Program-made: the position numbers and the translations under genes
Shown: piece by piece, positions 40,659 to 50,075 of the stretch
How the letters are laid out: each line of letters opens with the position of its first letter
How positions within the stretch are numbered: the first letter of the stretch is position 1
Assembly: GCF_006440775.1 (NCBI RefSeq)
Contig: NZ_VFTZ01000018.1
Span: 48,167-112,166 of the forward strand
Length of the DNA: 64,000 nucleotides
Direction of reading: 5' to 3'
Source of the DNA: Mesorhizobium sp. B2-7-2
GTDB lineage: Bacteria; Pseudomonadota; Alphaproteobacteria; Rhizobiales; Rhizobiaceae
The notes under the pieces: model-generated
What the model was told of the DNA's origin: nothing
Databases searched by the model: none
The model's input: the letters and a program-made list of their open reading frames with translations, nothing else

Positions 40659-42055
40659 GGCTTGGCAAGCCGCTTTTTCCAGTAGCGGATCTGCTTTCGC
40701 ACTTCCGACGGCGCGGTGCCGCCGAAGCTCGTGCGGCTCTTGACCGAATTCTGCACGGCAAGCACCGAGAAGATGTCGTCGGTGATGCCCGAATGGATCG
40801 AGCGCAGGTCGTCCAGCGAGAGCTTTTCCAGCCCGAGCTTCTTCTCCTCGGCCAGCGCCACGGCGCGGCCGGTGACATGGTGGGCTTCGCGGAAGGGGAG
40901 GCCCAGATTGCGCACCAGCCAGTCGGCAAGATCGGTCGCGGTGGCGTGACCGGCGCCTGCCGCCTTCTTCATGGCGGCGGCGTTGACGGTCATGTCGCGC
41001 ACCATGCCGGCGGTCGCCGCCAGCATCAGGTCGAGTGTCTCGGCGGCGTCGAAGACCGCTTCCTTGTCTTCCTGCATGTCCTTGCCGTAGGTCAGCGGCA
41101 TGCCCTTCATCACGGTCAGCAGGCCGACGAGATGGCCGTTGACGCGGCCGGTCTTGCCGCGCACCAGCTCGGCAGCGTCCGGGTTCTTCTTCTGCGGCAT
41201 GATCGAGGAGCCGGTGGAGAAGGAATCCGACAGGCGGATGAAGCCGAATTGCGGCGTCGACCAGATAATGATCTCCTCGGCGAGCCTGGAGAGGTGCGTC
41301 GCGCAGATCGCGGCAAGGCTCAGGAACTCGAGCGCGAAATCGCGGTCCGAGACGCTGTCGAGGGAATTGCGCGTCGGCTCGCGGAAACCCAACGCCTTCG
41401 CCGTCATGTGTCGGTCGATGCCGAAGCTCGTGCCGGCAAGGGCCGCGGCGCCCAGCGGGCTTTCATCCATGCGCTCGATGGCGTCGCGGACGCGCGAGAG
41501 GTCGCGGCCGAACATCTCGATATAGGCCATCAGGTGATGCCCAAAGGTCACCGGCTGCGCCGCCTGCATATGGGTAAAGCCGGGCATGACGGTCGCCGCA
41601 TGCTCCTCGGCGCGTTCCAGGAACGCGGCGATCAGGTCCTTCAGCGCCCGAGCGATACGCTGGCATTCCTGCTTGACCCAAAGCCGGAGATCGACCGCCA
41701 CCTGGTCGTTGCGCGAGCGGGCGGTGTGCAGGCGTCCCGCCGCCGGGCCGATCAGGTCGGCAAGGCGGGCCTCGACATTCATGTGGATGTCTTCGAGCTT
41801 GGTCGAGAATTCGAACGTGCCGGCCTCGATCTCTTTCAGAATAGTGTTCAGCCCGTGAGCGATTTTTTCTTGATCGGCGGCCGAAATAATGCCCGTTTCA
41901 GCCAACATCTCGCTATGGGCGATCGATCCGCTTATGTCCTGCGCATAGAGCTTGCGGTCGAAGCCGATCGACGCGTTGATCGCTTCCATGATCGCGGCCG
42001 GACCCGAGGCAAAACGTCCGCCCCACATCTGGTTGCTGGCCTTCTTGTCGCTCAT
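40655..42055 (-). CDS. argH: Argininosuccinate lyase
   Basis: The 466-residue fumarase/aspartase-superfamily enzyme has WGGRFASGPAAIMEAINASIGFDRKLYAQDI at the start, EDIHMNVEARL, HTARSRNDQVAVDLRLW, the His-containing HMQAAQPVTFGHHLMAY, and the family signature GSSIMPQKKNPDAAELVRGK with the catalytic serine loop. It splits argininosuccinate into arginine and fumarate in the cytoplasm. Its last codons lie inside a palindromic repeat. The start is only 32 bp from the divergent tlpA-like start, so the two promoters must overlap or lie within the opposite gene. Confidence 0.97.
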   Translation of the reverse strand: MSDKKASNQMWGGRFASGPAAIMEAINASIGFDRKLYAQDISGSIAHSEMLAETGIISAADQEKIAHGLNTILKEIEAGTFEFSTKLEDIHMNVEARLADLIGPAAGRLHTARSRNDQVAVDLRLWVKQECQRIARALKDLIAAFLERAEEHAATVMPGFTHMQAAQPVTFGHHLMAYIEMFGRDLSRVRDAIERMDESPLGAAALAGTSFGIDRHMTAKALGFREPTRNSLDSVSDRDFALEFLSLAAICATHLSRLAEEIIIWSTPQFGFIRLSDSFSTGSSIMPQKKNPDAAELVRGKTGRVNGHLVGLLTVMKGMPLTYGKDMQEDKEAVFDAAETLDLMLAATAGMVRDMTVNAAAMKKAAGAGHATATDLADWLVRNLGLPFREAHHVTGRAVALAEEKKLGLEKLSLDDLRSIHSGITDDIFSVLAVQNSVKSRTSFGGTAPSEVRKQIRYWKKRLAKP

Positions 42056-42087
42056 CGCTATAACCCGTGCTCCGGAGCAGTTTGAAA

Positions 42088-42777
42088 ATGGCAGACGGCA
42101 AGAGATTCTTTTTTCCGGCTACGCGCCTCATCCTCGCCGCTTTGGTGGCGGGCGTGCTGGCCGGCGCGGTCGCGGTATATGTCAGCGAGAGCGGTTCTGG
42201 CAACAACGCTCCCGAGAAGGCCGTCGCGGCCGCCGGCAAGGACGATGCCGCCTGCGAGGCCAAGGCCGGACGGGCCAAGCAGGTCGCCGCCAAGGCCGTC
42301 GGCCAGGTCGCGGCGCTGCAGCCGGCCGATCCGCCGCAGTCGCTGAAGAGCTTGGCCTTCAACGGCCCCGACGGCAAGCCAATGACAATCGCCGACCATG
42401 CCGGCAAGACCGTGCTGCTCAATCTGTGGGCCACATGGTGCGCGCCGTGCCGCGCCGAGATGCCGGCGCTCGATGCGCTGCAGAAGGAGAAGGGCAGCAA
42501 GGAATTCGAGGTGATCGCGGTCAATGTCGATACCGGCGACGACGCGAAGCCGAAGAAGTTCCTCAAGGAGATCGGCGTCGAGACGCTCGGCTTTTACCGG
42601 GACCCGACGATCGCCCTGTTCAATGAGGCGAAGACGCGCGGGCTGGCGCTCGGGCTTCCCGTGACCATGCTGATCGACGGCGAAGGCTGCCTGATCGCGC
42701 ATATGAACGGCCCGGCCGAATGGTCGAGCCCTGATGCCAAGCGGCTGGTGGAAGCGGCGCTCGAACCCGGATCGTGA
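42088..42777 (+). CDS. tlpA: Membrane-anchored thioredoxin-like protein (TlpA family)
   Basis: The 229-residue protein has a signal-anchor (TRLILAALVAGVLAGAVAVYV, residues 12-32), an Ala/Lys-rich linker and a periplasmic thioredoxin domain: KTVLLNLWATWCAPCRAEMPALDALQKE with the redox pair Cys118-Cys121, later LGLPVTMLIDGEGCLIAHMNGPAEW. TlpA-type proteins reduce disulfides during cytochrome oxidase maturation. An extra cysteine near residue 56 precedes the domain. I use ATG 42088; a GTG 21 nt upstream is possible. The gene is divergent from argH, an arrangement usual in Rhizobiales. Confidence 0.9.
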   Translation: MADGKRFFFPATRLILAALVAGVLAGAVAVYVSESGSGNNAPEKAVAAAGKDDAACEAKAGRAKQVAAKAVGQVAALQPADPPQSLKSLAFNGPDGKPMTIADHAGKTVLLNLWATWCAPCRAEMPALDALQKEKGSKEFEVIAVNVDTGDDAKPKKFLKEIGVETLGFYRDPTIALFNEAKTRGLALGLPVTMLIDGEGCLIAHMNGPAEWSSPDAKRLVEAALEPGS

Positions 42778-42780
42778 CCG

Positions 42781-43833
42781 CTATCTTACCCGCACCGTAA
42801 CCACCAGCGCCTCGTGGTCGGCGCTCGGGCTGCCGTCCGGCAACACCGCCGGCAGTGTCGCCGATGCGCTTGCCGCGAGGCCGCGGGTGAAGAACCAGTC
42901 GATATGTCCGGTGGGCGTGGCGTCGCCCGCCGGGCGCCGCTGCGTCGGCTTGTCCAGCGTGTTGGCGTCGCGCCAATCGTAGCCACGCCCGGCCATGATG
43001 GCGAAGAGGGGCTCGTGGCGGTCGGGGCACATCAGCCGGTCCGGTTCGGCGTCGATGTGCGCCTGCCATGCGGCCGGATCGGCGTGACGCTCTTCATAGG
43101 TGGCGGTCAGCGTGTTGAAATCGCCGCCGATCAGCACCGGCGCTTCCGCGTCATATCTGTCGATGGCGTCGAGCAGATGCCGCGTCTGGTCGGCGCGGCC
43201 GGCAGGGGTCGTACGGTTCTCGAGATGCACCGAGACGACGGTGACCCGATGGTCGCCGACCATCACCTGGCCGCCGAGCGCCATGCGGCCGCCGATGCGC
43301 GGTTGGCCGTGCTCCGGCAGGAACCAGGCGCCAGCGGCGTCCAGGCGAATGAGAAAGGGCCGCAGCAGCGGAACGGCACTGGTTATGGCGTTGCCGTGGA
43401 AGCCCTCGATGTTCTCGGCGCCGCCATTTGCCGCCTGCTCGGTCTCATTGCCGGCGCCGAGTTCGAGGAATTCGACGCCATAGGCGTAGGAATGGCCTAG
43501 ACGATCGGCAAGCCGGCTCAAAAGATGGCCGTTGCCGGAGCGCGCCATGCCCTTGTCAACTTCCGAAAGCAGCACGACGTGTGGCGCCCGGCCGGCGATC
43601 GTTGCGGCGATGGCATCGACATGGCGCAGCCGCTCGACGTTCCAGGCCATGACGGTCAGGCTCTCGCCGGTGCTCTCGCGTGACGCCCGGCCGCCGATCT
43701 CGATCTCGCCGAGGGCGCGAACGGCGGCCGCGTGGCGCAGATGAGTAGCGCTGTCGCGCGGTCCGTCCCGCATCGCGTTGCGGGCGGCGACGGGCACGTG
43801 CGTGAGCTGCGGGACCAGCATGTCTCTTCTCAT
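42781..43833 (-). CDS. Endonuclease/exonuclease/phosphatase family protein
   Basis: The 350-residue protein has the EEP fold motifs: LTVMAWNVERLRHVDAIAATI (Asn), VVLLSEVDKGMARSG (catalytic Glu), GFHGNAITS, VVSVHLENRT, VLIGGDFNTL (Asp-Phe-Asn), HIDWFFTRG and the terminal SADHEALVV (Asp-His). The reaction is metal-dependent phosphodiester or phosphate ester hydrolysis; substrates of the family range from DNA to sphingomyelin and inositol phosphates. No signal peptide is evident. Two in-frame ATGs (43833, 43821) compete. It converges on tlpA with 3 bp between ends. Confidence 0.85.
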   Translation of the reverse strand: MRRDMLVPQLTHVPVAARNAMRDGPRDSATHLRHAAAVRALGEIEIGGRASRESTGESLTVMAWNVERLRHVDAIAATIAGRAPHVVLLSEVDKGMARSGNGHLLSRLADRLGHSYAYGVEFLELGAGNETEQAANGGAENIEGFHGNAITSAVPLLRPFLIRLDAAGAWFLPEHGQPRIGGRMALGGQVMVGDHRVTVVSVHLENRTTPAGRADQTRHLLDAIDRYDAEAPVLIGGDFNTLTATYEERHADPAAWQAHIDAEPDRLMCPDRHEPLFAIMAGRGYDWRDANTLDKPTQRRPAGDATPTGHIDWFFTRGLAASASATLPAVLPDGSPSADHEALVVTVRVR

Positions 43834-44061
43834 CCAGTTAGCCGGTTAATCACGGAGGTCTTTTCGACGCTTCGCAGCGCCCTAGCTTCCTAGAGCGCCG
43901 ATGTGACGTTTTCATGCCGGCGCAACCGCTGCCGGGGGAGGAGAGACTGGCTGTCCACAGGGCTTCGGGCCCACAACAGAACTGTCACATACCTTCTCTA
44001 TGAGAGCGGGCAAGGACTTGCGCAAAAACCTTGTCACACTGCCACTCAAGAGGGAAAAACC

Positions 44062-45414
44062 ATGACGATCATCAAGCGGGGCTTTGCCGCCCTTGCCGCC
44101 GGCGCGCTCAGCACCGCGCTTGCGATTCCTGCCTTTGCCGAGCCGGTCAAATTCGACTTCTGGTTCGGTCTTTCGGGCGACCTCGCCCGCGTCGTCGACA
44201 CGCTGTGCAAGAACTTCAACGATTCCCAGAAGGACTACCAGGTCGTCTGCACCAGCCAGGGCAATTACGACGCCACGCTGCAGAACACGATCGCCGCTTT
44301 CCGCGCCGGCAAGCAGCCCACCGTCGTCCAGGTCTATGACGTCGGCACCGCCACCATGATGCTGTCGGGCGCCTACAAGCCCGCCGACAAGCTGATGGAA
44401 GAGAACGGCTACAAGATCGATTACAGCGACTATTTCCCGGGCATCGCCCGCTACTACGCGACGTCGAAGGGCGAGATGCTGTCGTTCCCGTTCAACTCGT
44501 CGACGGCGCTGATGTACTGGAACAAGGACGCCTTCGCCAAGATCGGCAAGACCGAGGCGCCGAAGACCTGGGAAGACGTCGCCGCCGACCTCAAGGCGCT
44601 GAAGGACGCCGGCTATGATTGCCCGATGGCGATCAACATCTCGGCCAACGAAAGCTGGCAGCTGATGGAGCAGTTCTCAGCGCTGCACAACCAGCCGATC
44701 GCGACCAAGAACAATGGCTATGACGGTCTCGACGCTCGTCTCGAAGTCAACAAGACCAAGTTCGTCCAATACGTCACCGATCTCAAGAAGTGGTATGACG
44801 CCGGCCTGGTCAAGATCAAGTCCAAGGACCTCGGCCAGGACATGGTTCAGGCCTTCGCCACCGGCACCTGCCAGCTCATCCTGACCTCGGTCGGCGATCA
44901 CGGCACGGTCGGCCGCACCCAGAAGGAAGGCATGAAATGGGACGTGGCCGAGCTGCCGGTCTATGCCGGCACCGAGCGCAAGAACTCGCTGGTCGGCGGC
45001 GCTTCGCTGTGGGTGCTGTCGGGCAAGTCGGACGCGGAATACAAGGGCGCGGCCGCGTTCCTCAACTTCATCCACGACCCCAAGACCGCTTTGTTCTGGT
45101 CGACCAACACCGGCTACATTCCGGTGACGAAGTCGGGCTTCGATTTCATGAAGTCCGACGGCTTTTACGACAAGGCGCCCTATAAGGGCCGCGAAGTGGC
45201 GATCGCCAGCCTGACCGCGTCGGAGCCGACCGAGATCACCCGCGGCATCCGCCTCGGCAACTTCACCCAGATCCGCGCCGAATTCGGCACGCAGATGCAG
45301 GCGATCTTCGCCAACAAGGTCAGCGTGCAGGAAGGCCTCGACGCGCTGGTCAAGAATGGCGACGCGATCCTCGAGCGCTTCCAGCAGACCTATCCGGGTA
45401 AGACCCTGCCCTGA
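44062..45414 (+). CDS. ugpB: sn-Glycerol-3-phosphate ABC transporter, substrate-binding protein
   Basis: The 450-residue protein has a signal peptide (FAALAAGALSTALAIPAFAEP, cleavage after AFA) and a family 1 extracellular solute-binding fold: VKFDFWFGLSGDLARVVDTLCKNFNDSQKDYQVVCTSQGNYDATLQNTIAAFRAGKQPTVVQVYDVGTATMM. That opening and later FPFNSSTALMYWNKDAF are typical of UgpB. It captures glycerol-3-phosphate or glycerophosphodiesters in the periplasm. ATG 44062 follows AGAGGGA. The permeases, ATPase and a phosphodiesterase follow. Upstream, CTGTCAC (43982) and TTGTCAC (44031) are weak Pho-box half-sites. Confidence 0.93.
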   Translation: MTIIKRGFAALAAGALSTALAIPAFAEPVKFDFWFGLSGDLARVVDTLCKNFNDSQKDYQVVCTSQGNYDATLQNTIAAFRAGKQPTVVQVYDVGTATMMLSGAYKPADKLMEENGYKIDYSDYFPGIARYYATSKGEMLSFPFNSSTALMYWNKDAFAKIGKTEAPKTWEDVAADLKALKDAGYDCPMAINISANESWQLMEQFSALHNQPIATKNNGYDGLDARLEVNKTKFVQYVTDLKKWYDAGLVKIKSKDLGQDMVQAFATGTCQLILTSVGDHGTVGRTQKEGMKWDVAELPVYAGTERKNSLVGGASLWVLSGKSDAEYKGAAAFLNFIHDPKTALFWSTNTGYIPVTKSGFDFMKSDGFYDKAPYKGREVAIASLTASEPTEITRGIRLGNFTQIRAEFGTQMQAIFANKVSVQEGLDALVKNGDAILERFQQTYPGKTLP

Positions 45415-45430
45415 TCCCGGATATTGGAAC

Positions 45431-45459
45431 GGCCGCCCGCCGAGCATCGACGGGCGGCC
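45431..45459 (+). terminator. Hairpin between ugpB and ugpA (attenuator/processing site)
   Basis: GGCCGCCCG (45431-45439) pairs perfectly with CGGGCGGCC (45451-45459) around an 11-nt loop, 17 bp after the ugpB stop. A weak T run (GGGGTTTTTG) follows about 12 nt later. Such hairpins after a binding-protein gene commonly stabilise its mRNA or terminate part of the transcripts, giving excess binding protein over permease. Confidence 0.6.
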
Positions 45460-45491
45460 ATTTCATAGGGGTTTTTGAGTTGGGCACGTCT

Positions 45492-45535
45492 TTGTCGCGA
45501 AACCGGTTCCCACTTTCGGGAGACATGCCTTAGTC
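45492..45535. repeat. Short intergenic repeat with GAAACCGGTTCCCACTTTC core
   Basis: The spacer before ugpA carries GCGAAACCGGTTCCCACTTTCGGG and then AGACATGCC. The core matches the element at 20635-20699 almost exactly and the AAAACCGC...CACTTTT elements more loosely. It lies within the ugp operon between hairpin and ugpA. No promoter is obvious. Confidence 0.55.
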
Positions 45536-45581
45536 TTGTGCCGCGCGAGCGGGTTGGCGGTTCAACGACATCGGCGGATCG

Positions 45582-46466
45582 ATGGAAAAACGCGTCACTT
45601 TCAGCAAATGGACGATCGGCATCCTGTTCGCGGTGCCGCAGCTTATTCTGATCTTCACCTTCTTCTACTGGCCAGCCGGGCAGGCCGTGTACTGGTCGCT
45701 GACGCTGCAGCAGCCCTGGGGCGGCGGCAATATCTGGGTCGGGCTCGACAATTTCCGCTCGATCCTGTCCAACGCCAGCTACTGGGACTCGATCACCGCC
45801 AGCATGATCTTCGCCGGCATCAGCACGGGACTTGCGATGACAATCGCGCTGGTTCTCGCCGCCTTGACCGACCGCCAACTTGCCGGCTCATGGCTTTATC
45901 GCGTGGTGCTGATCTGGCCCTACGGCATCGCGGCACCGGCGCTGGCGCTGGCGTTTCGCTTCATCCTGGCACCGGAAGCCGGCTTCATGGCCGTAGTCAA
46001 CCAGGTCTGGCCCGGCTTCTGGGACCCTGGCCTTGACGGCACCGACGCCATGGCCTCCATCATCATCGCCTTCTCGTGGAAGTATGTCGGCTACAATTTC
46101 ATTTTCTTCCTCGCCGCCTTCCAGGCAATTCCGCGCTCGCTGATCGAGGCGGCGGCGATGGATGGCTCCGGCGTCATCAGGCGCTTCTGGGATATCCAGT
46201 TCCCGCTGATCACGCCGACCATCTTCTTCCTGCTGGTCATCAACATCACCGAGAGCTTCCAGGATTCCTTCGGCATCGTCGACATCATGACCGCAGGCGG
46301 ACCGGCCAACGCCACCAATCTGATGGTCTACAAGATCTATTCCGACGGCTTCAAAGGTTTGGATTATTCAGGCGCCGCCGCGCAGAGCATCATACTGATG
46401 CTGCTCATCATCGCGCTCACCATCGTCCAGTTCCGCTTCATCGAGCGGCGCGTGCATTATCGTTGA
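45582..46466 (+). CDS. ugpA: Glycerol-3-phosphate ABC transporter permease UgpA
   Basis: The 294-residue permease has six membrane helices and the ABC-permease coupling loop EAAAMDGSGVIRRFWDIQFPLITPTIFF (EAA motif, residues about 191-218). N-terminal FAVPQLILIFTFFYWPAGQAVYWSLTLQQPWGGGNIWVGLDNF is characteristic of UgpA. It pairs with UgpE to form the channel. UgpE starts 8 bp after its stop. The spacer to ugpB (167 bp) holds a hairpin and a repeat. Confidence 0.93.
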   Translation: MEKRVTFSKWTIGILFAVPQLILIFTFFYWPAGQAVYWSLTLQQPWGGGNIWVGLDNFRSILSNASYWDSITASMIFAGISTGLAMTIALVLAALTDRQLAGSWLYRVVLIWPYGIAAPALALAFRFILAPEAGFMAVVNQVWPGFWDPGLDGTDAMASIIIAFSWKYVGYNFIFFLAAFQAIPRSLIEAAAMDGSGVIRRFWDIQFPLITPTIFFLLVINITESFQDSFGIVDIMTAGGPANATNLMVYKIYSDGFKGLDYSGAAAQSIILMLLIIALTIVQFRFIERRVHYR

Positions 46467-46474
46467 GGCGGGCC

Positions 46475-47389
46475 ATGGTCGAGCGCACCCCGATCCTCAA
46501 TTTCTTCACGCATCTGATCCTGTTCGTCGGCTTCGTATTCTGCGTGGCGCCGTTCGTGATCGTAGCGATCGCCGCCTCGCACAATCTGAAGGACGTCAAC
46601 GACGTGCCGATGTCGCTGCTGCCGGGCAGCGACTTCTGGGTCAACATCAAGACGGCCTGGACCACCGCCGATCTCGGCCCGAAGCTGCTCAACTCCTTCA
46701 TCATGGCGTTCGGCGTCGCCGCCGGCAAAGTCATCATCTCGGCGCTGACCGCCTTCTCGATCGTCTACTTCCGCTATCCCGGCCGCATGCTGATGTTCTG
46801 GCTGATCTTCATCACACTGATGCTGCCGCTCGAGGTGCGCATCGTGCCGACCTACGCGGTGGTCGCCAACGTGCTCGAGCCCTATCAGGCGATCATGGAC
46901 CTGACCGGCCTTTCCTGGCTCATCGAGAGGGTCTCGGGCGTGCAGGTTTCGCTCAGCCTGGGATTGCTCAATTCCTATAGCGGCCTGATCCTGCCGCTGG
47001 TCGCCACCGCCACCGGCACCTTCCTCTACCGCCAGTTCTTCCTGACCGTGCCGGACGAATTGACCGAGGCGGCGCGCATGGACGGAGCCGGCGCGCTGCG
47101 CTTCTTCGTCGATATCCTGCTGCCGCTGTCGCGCAACAACATGGCGGCGCTCGGCACCATCATGTTCCTGTGGGCCTGGAACCAGTATCTGTGGCCGTTG
47201 CTTATCACCACCGACCAGTCGCATGCGATGGCGGTGACAGAGCTGAAGCAGCTGATACCCAATGTCGGCGGCGCGCCGGAATGGCATATCGCCATGGCCG
47301 GCACTCTGATCGTCATGCTGCCGCCGCTGATCGTCGTGGTGCTGATGCAGCGCTGGTTCGTGCGCGGCCTGATCGCCACCGAAAAATAA
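46475..47389 (+). CDS. ugpE: Glycerol-3-phosphate ABC transporter permease UgpE
   Basis: The 304-residue permease has six membrane helices and the EAA loop DELTEAARMDGAGALRFFVDILLPLSRNNMAAL. N-terminal MVERTPILNFFTHLILFVGFVFCVAPFVIVAIAASH and WAWNQYLWPLLITTDQSHAMAVTELKQLIPNVGGAPEWHIAMAG are typical of UgpE. I start at ATG 46475, preceded by GAGG and 8 bp after ugpA; the longer open frame overlaps ugpA as shadow. The ATPase gene follows after 11 bp. Confidence 0.94.
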   Translation: MVERTPILNFFTHLILFVGFVFCVAPFVIVAIAASHNLKDVNDVPMSLLPGSDFWVNIKTAWTTADLGPKLLNSFIMAFGVAAGKVIISALTAFSIVYFRYPGRMLMFWLIFITLMLPLEVRIVPTYAVVANVLEPYQAIMDLTGLSWLIERVSGVQVSLSLGLLNSYSGLILPLVATATGTFLYRQFFLTVPDELTEAARMDGAGALRFFVDILLPLSRNNMAALGTIMFLWAWNQYLWPLLITTDQSHAMAVTELKQLIPNVGGAPEWHIAMAGTLIVMLPPLIVVVLMQRWFVRGLIATEK

Positions 47390-47400
47390 GGAGACGGAAA

Positions 47401-48501
<1,101 letters not shown>

Positions 48502-48549
48502 GGCGGGCCTTGCAAGGCTGACTTTGCAAATTATCTGAGGGTTCACGGA

Positions 48550-49347
48550 ATGAAGATCATCCAGGTCACCGACATCCATCTCGATCGTCGGCGCCAGATG
48601 CGCTACGGCGCGGATCTGAATGAGCGGCTCGATCGATGCATAGATCATATCAATGCGCGGCATGGCGATGCGGCGCTCTGCATCTTCACCGGCGATCTGG
48701 CCGACGACGGCGAGGCCGAGAGCTATGCCGATTTGAAATCGGCGCTGAGCCGGCTCACTGTGCCTTACCAGCTGCTGCCTGGAAACCATGACCGGCGCGC
48801 CAATCTGATCGCCGCCTTTCCGGATAACGGGACGGACGGCAACGGTTTCGTGCAGTCGGTGCTCGACACGCCGGAAGGGCGCCTCGTTTTTGTCGACAGC
48901 CTGGCGGAAGGCCGCGTCACCGGCGAGTTGTGCGACAACCGGCTTGCATGGCTCGACGCACGGCTTGGCGAGGCGGCGGGCAAGGCCGCCTATATTTTCC
49001 TGCATCATCCACCGGTTGAGCTCGGGCTCACGCTGCTCGACCCGCTCGGCCTCGAACAGCCGCAGCGGCTCATCGACGTGCTGACCCGCCATGGCAATGT
49101 CCGCTACATCTTCTTCGGCCATGTCCATCGCGACATCGCCGGCACCGTCGCCGGCATTCCGTTTTCGGTGCAGCGCGGCCTGCATGCCCGCTTCATGCTC
49201 GACCTGGTCGGCGACGAAGTGGTCGAGCAGGCGCCGCCCGCCTATTCGATCATCCTGATCGATGGGCAGCGCGTGGTCATCCACAGCGTTGATTTCCTGG
49301 AGCAATGGCCGCTTTGGTCGCCGGCGACCGGGCAGCGCGTGCGGTAG
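48550..49347 (+). CDS. GpdQ-like metallophosphodiesterase of the ugp operon
   Basis: The 265-residue calcineurin-type enzyme has the dinuclear metal motifs in order: VTDIHLD (D8, H10), FTGDLADDG (D49), LLPGNHDRR (N79, H80), LHHPP (His) and FFGHVH (two His). Spacing and length match GpdQ, a promiscuous glycerophosphodiesterase; cAMP phosphodiesterase CpdA is a close alternative. No signal peptide is visible, so it acts in the cytoplasm. It lies 48 bp after ugpC, suggesting that imported glycerophosphodiesters are cleaved inside the cell to glycerol-3-phosphate. Confidence 0.85.
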   Translation: MKIIQVTDIHLDRRRQMRYGADLNERLDRCIDHINARHGDAALCIFTGDLADDGEAESYADLKSALSRLTVPYQLLPGNHDRRANLIAAFPDNGTDGNGFVQSVLDTPEGRLVFVDSLAEGRVTGELCDNRLAWLDARLGEAAGKAAYIFLHHPPVELGLTLLDPLGLEQPQRLIDVLTRHGNVRYIFFGHVHRDIAGTVAGIPFSVQRGLHARFMLDLVGDEVVEQAPPAYSIILIDGQRVVIHSVDFLEQWPLWSPATGQRVR

Positions 49348-49350
49348 AAA

Positions 49351-49749
49351 TCACCCGAGCAACAGCGTGGGCGTTCCCAACCCTTCGACGAGCTTTGCCG
49401 CTCTCTTGTCGAAGGACACGAAAGTTTCGCCGCCGAGCCACTGGCCGTCGAACGCGATCACGCCATCCGCGAAATCGCCACCGGCGTCGAGCACGGCCAG
49501 GCCCGCTTCGATCGTTGGTCGGTTGGCTACGACGTTGCGCATATCGAGGGTGCGGCGGATCGAGGCGGATATGTCGGGCCGCGCGACCCGGTAACTTCTG
49601 TCCAGCACCCAAACAAATTCACAGAGCGCTTGAACGCTGATCGCGACCAGCTCGGCTGCTTCCAGGGTCTCGGCTGCGGTCCGTTGCTGCGCTTCGTCGT
49701 CCCCGACGACAAGGCGCAACAGCACGTTGGTGTCGAGGCCGATCTTCAC
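49351..49749 (-). CDS. vapC: VapC-type PIN-domain toxin
   Basis: The 132-residue PIN-domain RNase has the acidic centre: Asp6 in IGLDTNVLLRLVVGDD, Glu44 in ALCEFVWVLDRSY, Asp92 and Asp95 in GGDFADGVIAF, and a terminal TFVSFDKRAAKLVEGLG. VapC toxins cleave tRNA or rRNA when free of antitoxin. The start overlaps the antitoxin stop by 4 nt, a normal vapBC layout. It converges on the phosphodiesterase gene with 3 bp between stops. Confidence 0.92.
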   Translation of the reverse strand: MKIGLDTNVLLRLVVGDDEAQQRTAAETLEAAELVAISVQALCEFVWVLDRSYRVARPDISASIRRTLDMRNVVANRPTIEAGLAVLDAGGDFADGVIAFDGQWLGGETFVSFDKRAAKLVEGLGTPTLLLG

Positions 49750-50021
49750 TTGCGCTCGATTCCGCGCATCCCGCTCGAAGCGCCGGCGTCGGCGATCGCA
49801 TCGTTGATCTCATCGATCGAAAGCCGTGCGCCGTTCGTCTTGGCCTTGAGCATCCCGCTCAGCTCTTGCCAGGAGCCCTTGCCCTGGTCGGCTTTCAGCT
49901 CCGCCCGCCCGCCGGGTAGAAGATCAAGCCTGATCTTGTCGCCGGGCTGGATGCCGAGATGCTTGAGCACGTCCTTCCGGAACGTGACCTGACCCCGCGC
50001 AGTAACCGTCAGTGTCGTCAT
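49746..50021 (-). CDS. vapB: VapB-type antitoxin, AbrB/SpoVT fold
   Basis: The 91-residue protein has an N-terminal swapped-hairpin AbrB domain (TTLTVTARGQVTFRKDVLKHLGIQPGDKIRLDLLPGGRAELKA) that binds DNA. A C-terminal tail (WQELSGMLKAKTNGARLSIDEINDAIADAG) would wrap the toxin. A perfect AGGAGG Shine-Dalgarno precedes the ATG at 50021. The palindrome upstream is its probable operator. Overlap with vapC ensures linked translation. Confidence 0.92.
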   Translation of the reverse strand: MTTLTVTARGQVTFRKDVLKHLGIQPGDKIRLDLLPGGRAELKADQGKGSWQELSGMLKAKTNGARLSIDEINDAIADAGASSGMRGIERK

Positions 50022-50038
50022 AATGGCCTCCTAGCTCA

Positions 50039-50067
50039 AGAATAATGCAGAATTGCATTATTCTCAA
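50039..50067 (-). promoter_or_regulatory. vapBC promoter with perfectly superimposed palindromic operator
   Basis: On the minus strand TTGAGA (50067-50062) and TATTCT (50044-50039) are separated by 17 bp, a good sigma70 promoter. A palindrome with 11-bp perfect arms, AGAATAATGCA (50039-50049) and TGCATTATTCT (50054-50064), and a 4-bp spacer spans exactly the -35 to -10 region. Binding by VapB or VapBC there would exclude RNA polymerase, giving autoregulation. The start codon follows 18 bp later. Confidence 0.8.
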
Positions 50068-50075
50068 GGTGGAGA

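Noticed and set aside
43980..44040. Pho boxes before ugpB
   Set aside because: CTGTCAC and TTGTCAC half-sites exist, but neither has a convincing second half-site 11 bp away. PhoB control is likely for ugp operons, yet I cannot support a specific site.
50039..50064. Rho-independent terminator for vapB or fbpC
   Set aside because: The stem is AT-rich without a T run and coincides with promoter elements upstream of vapB, so an operator is the better reading.
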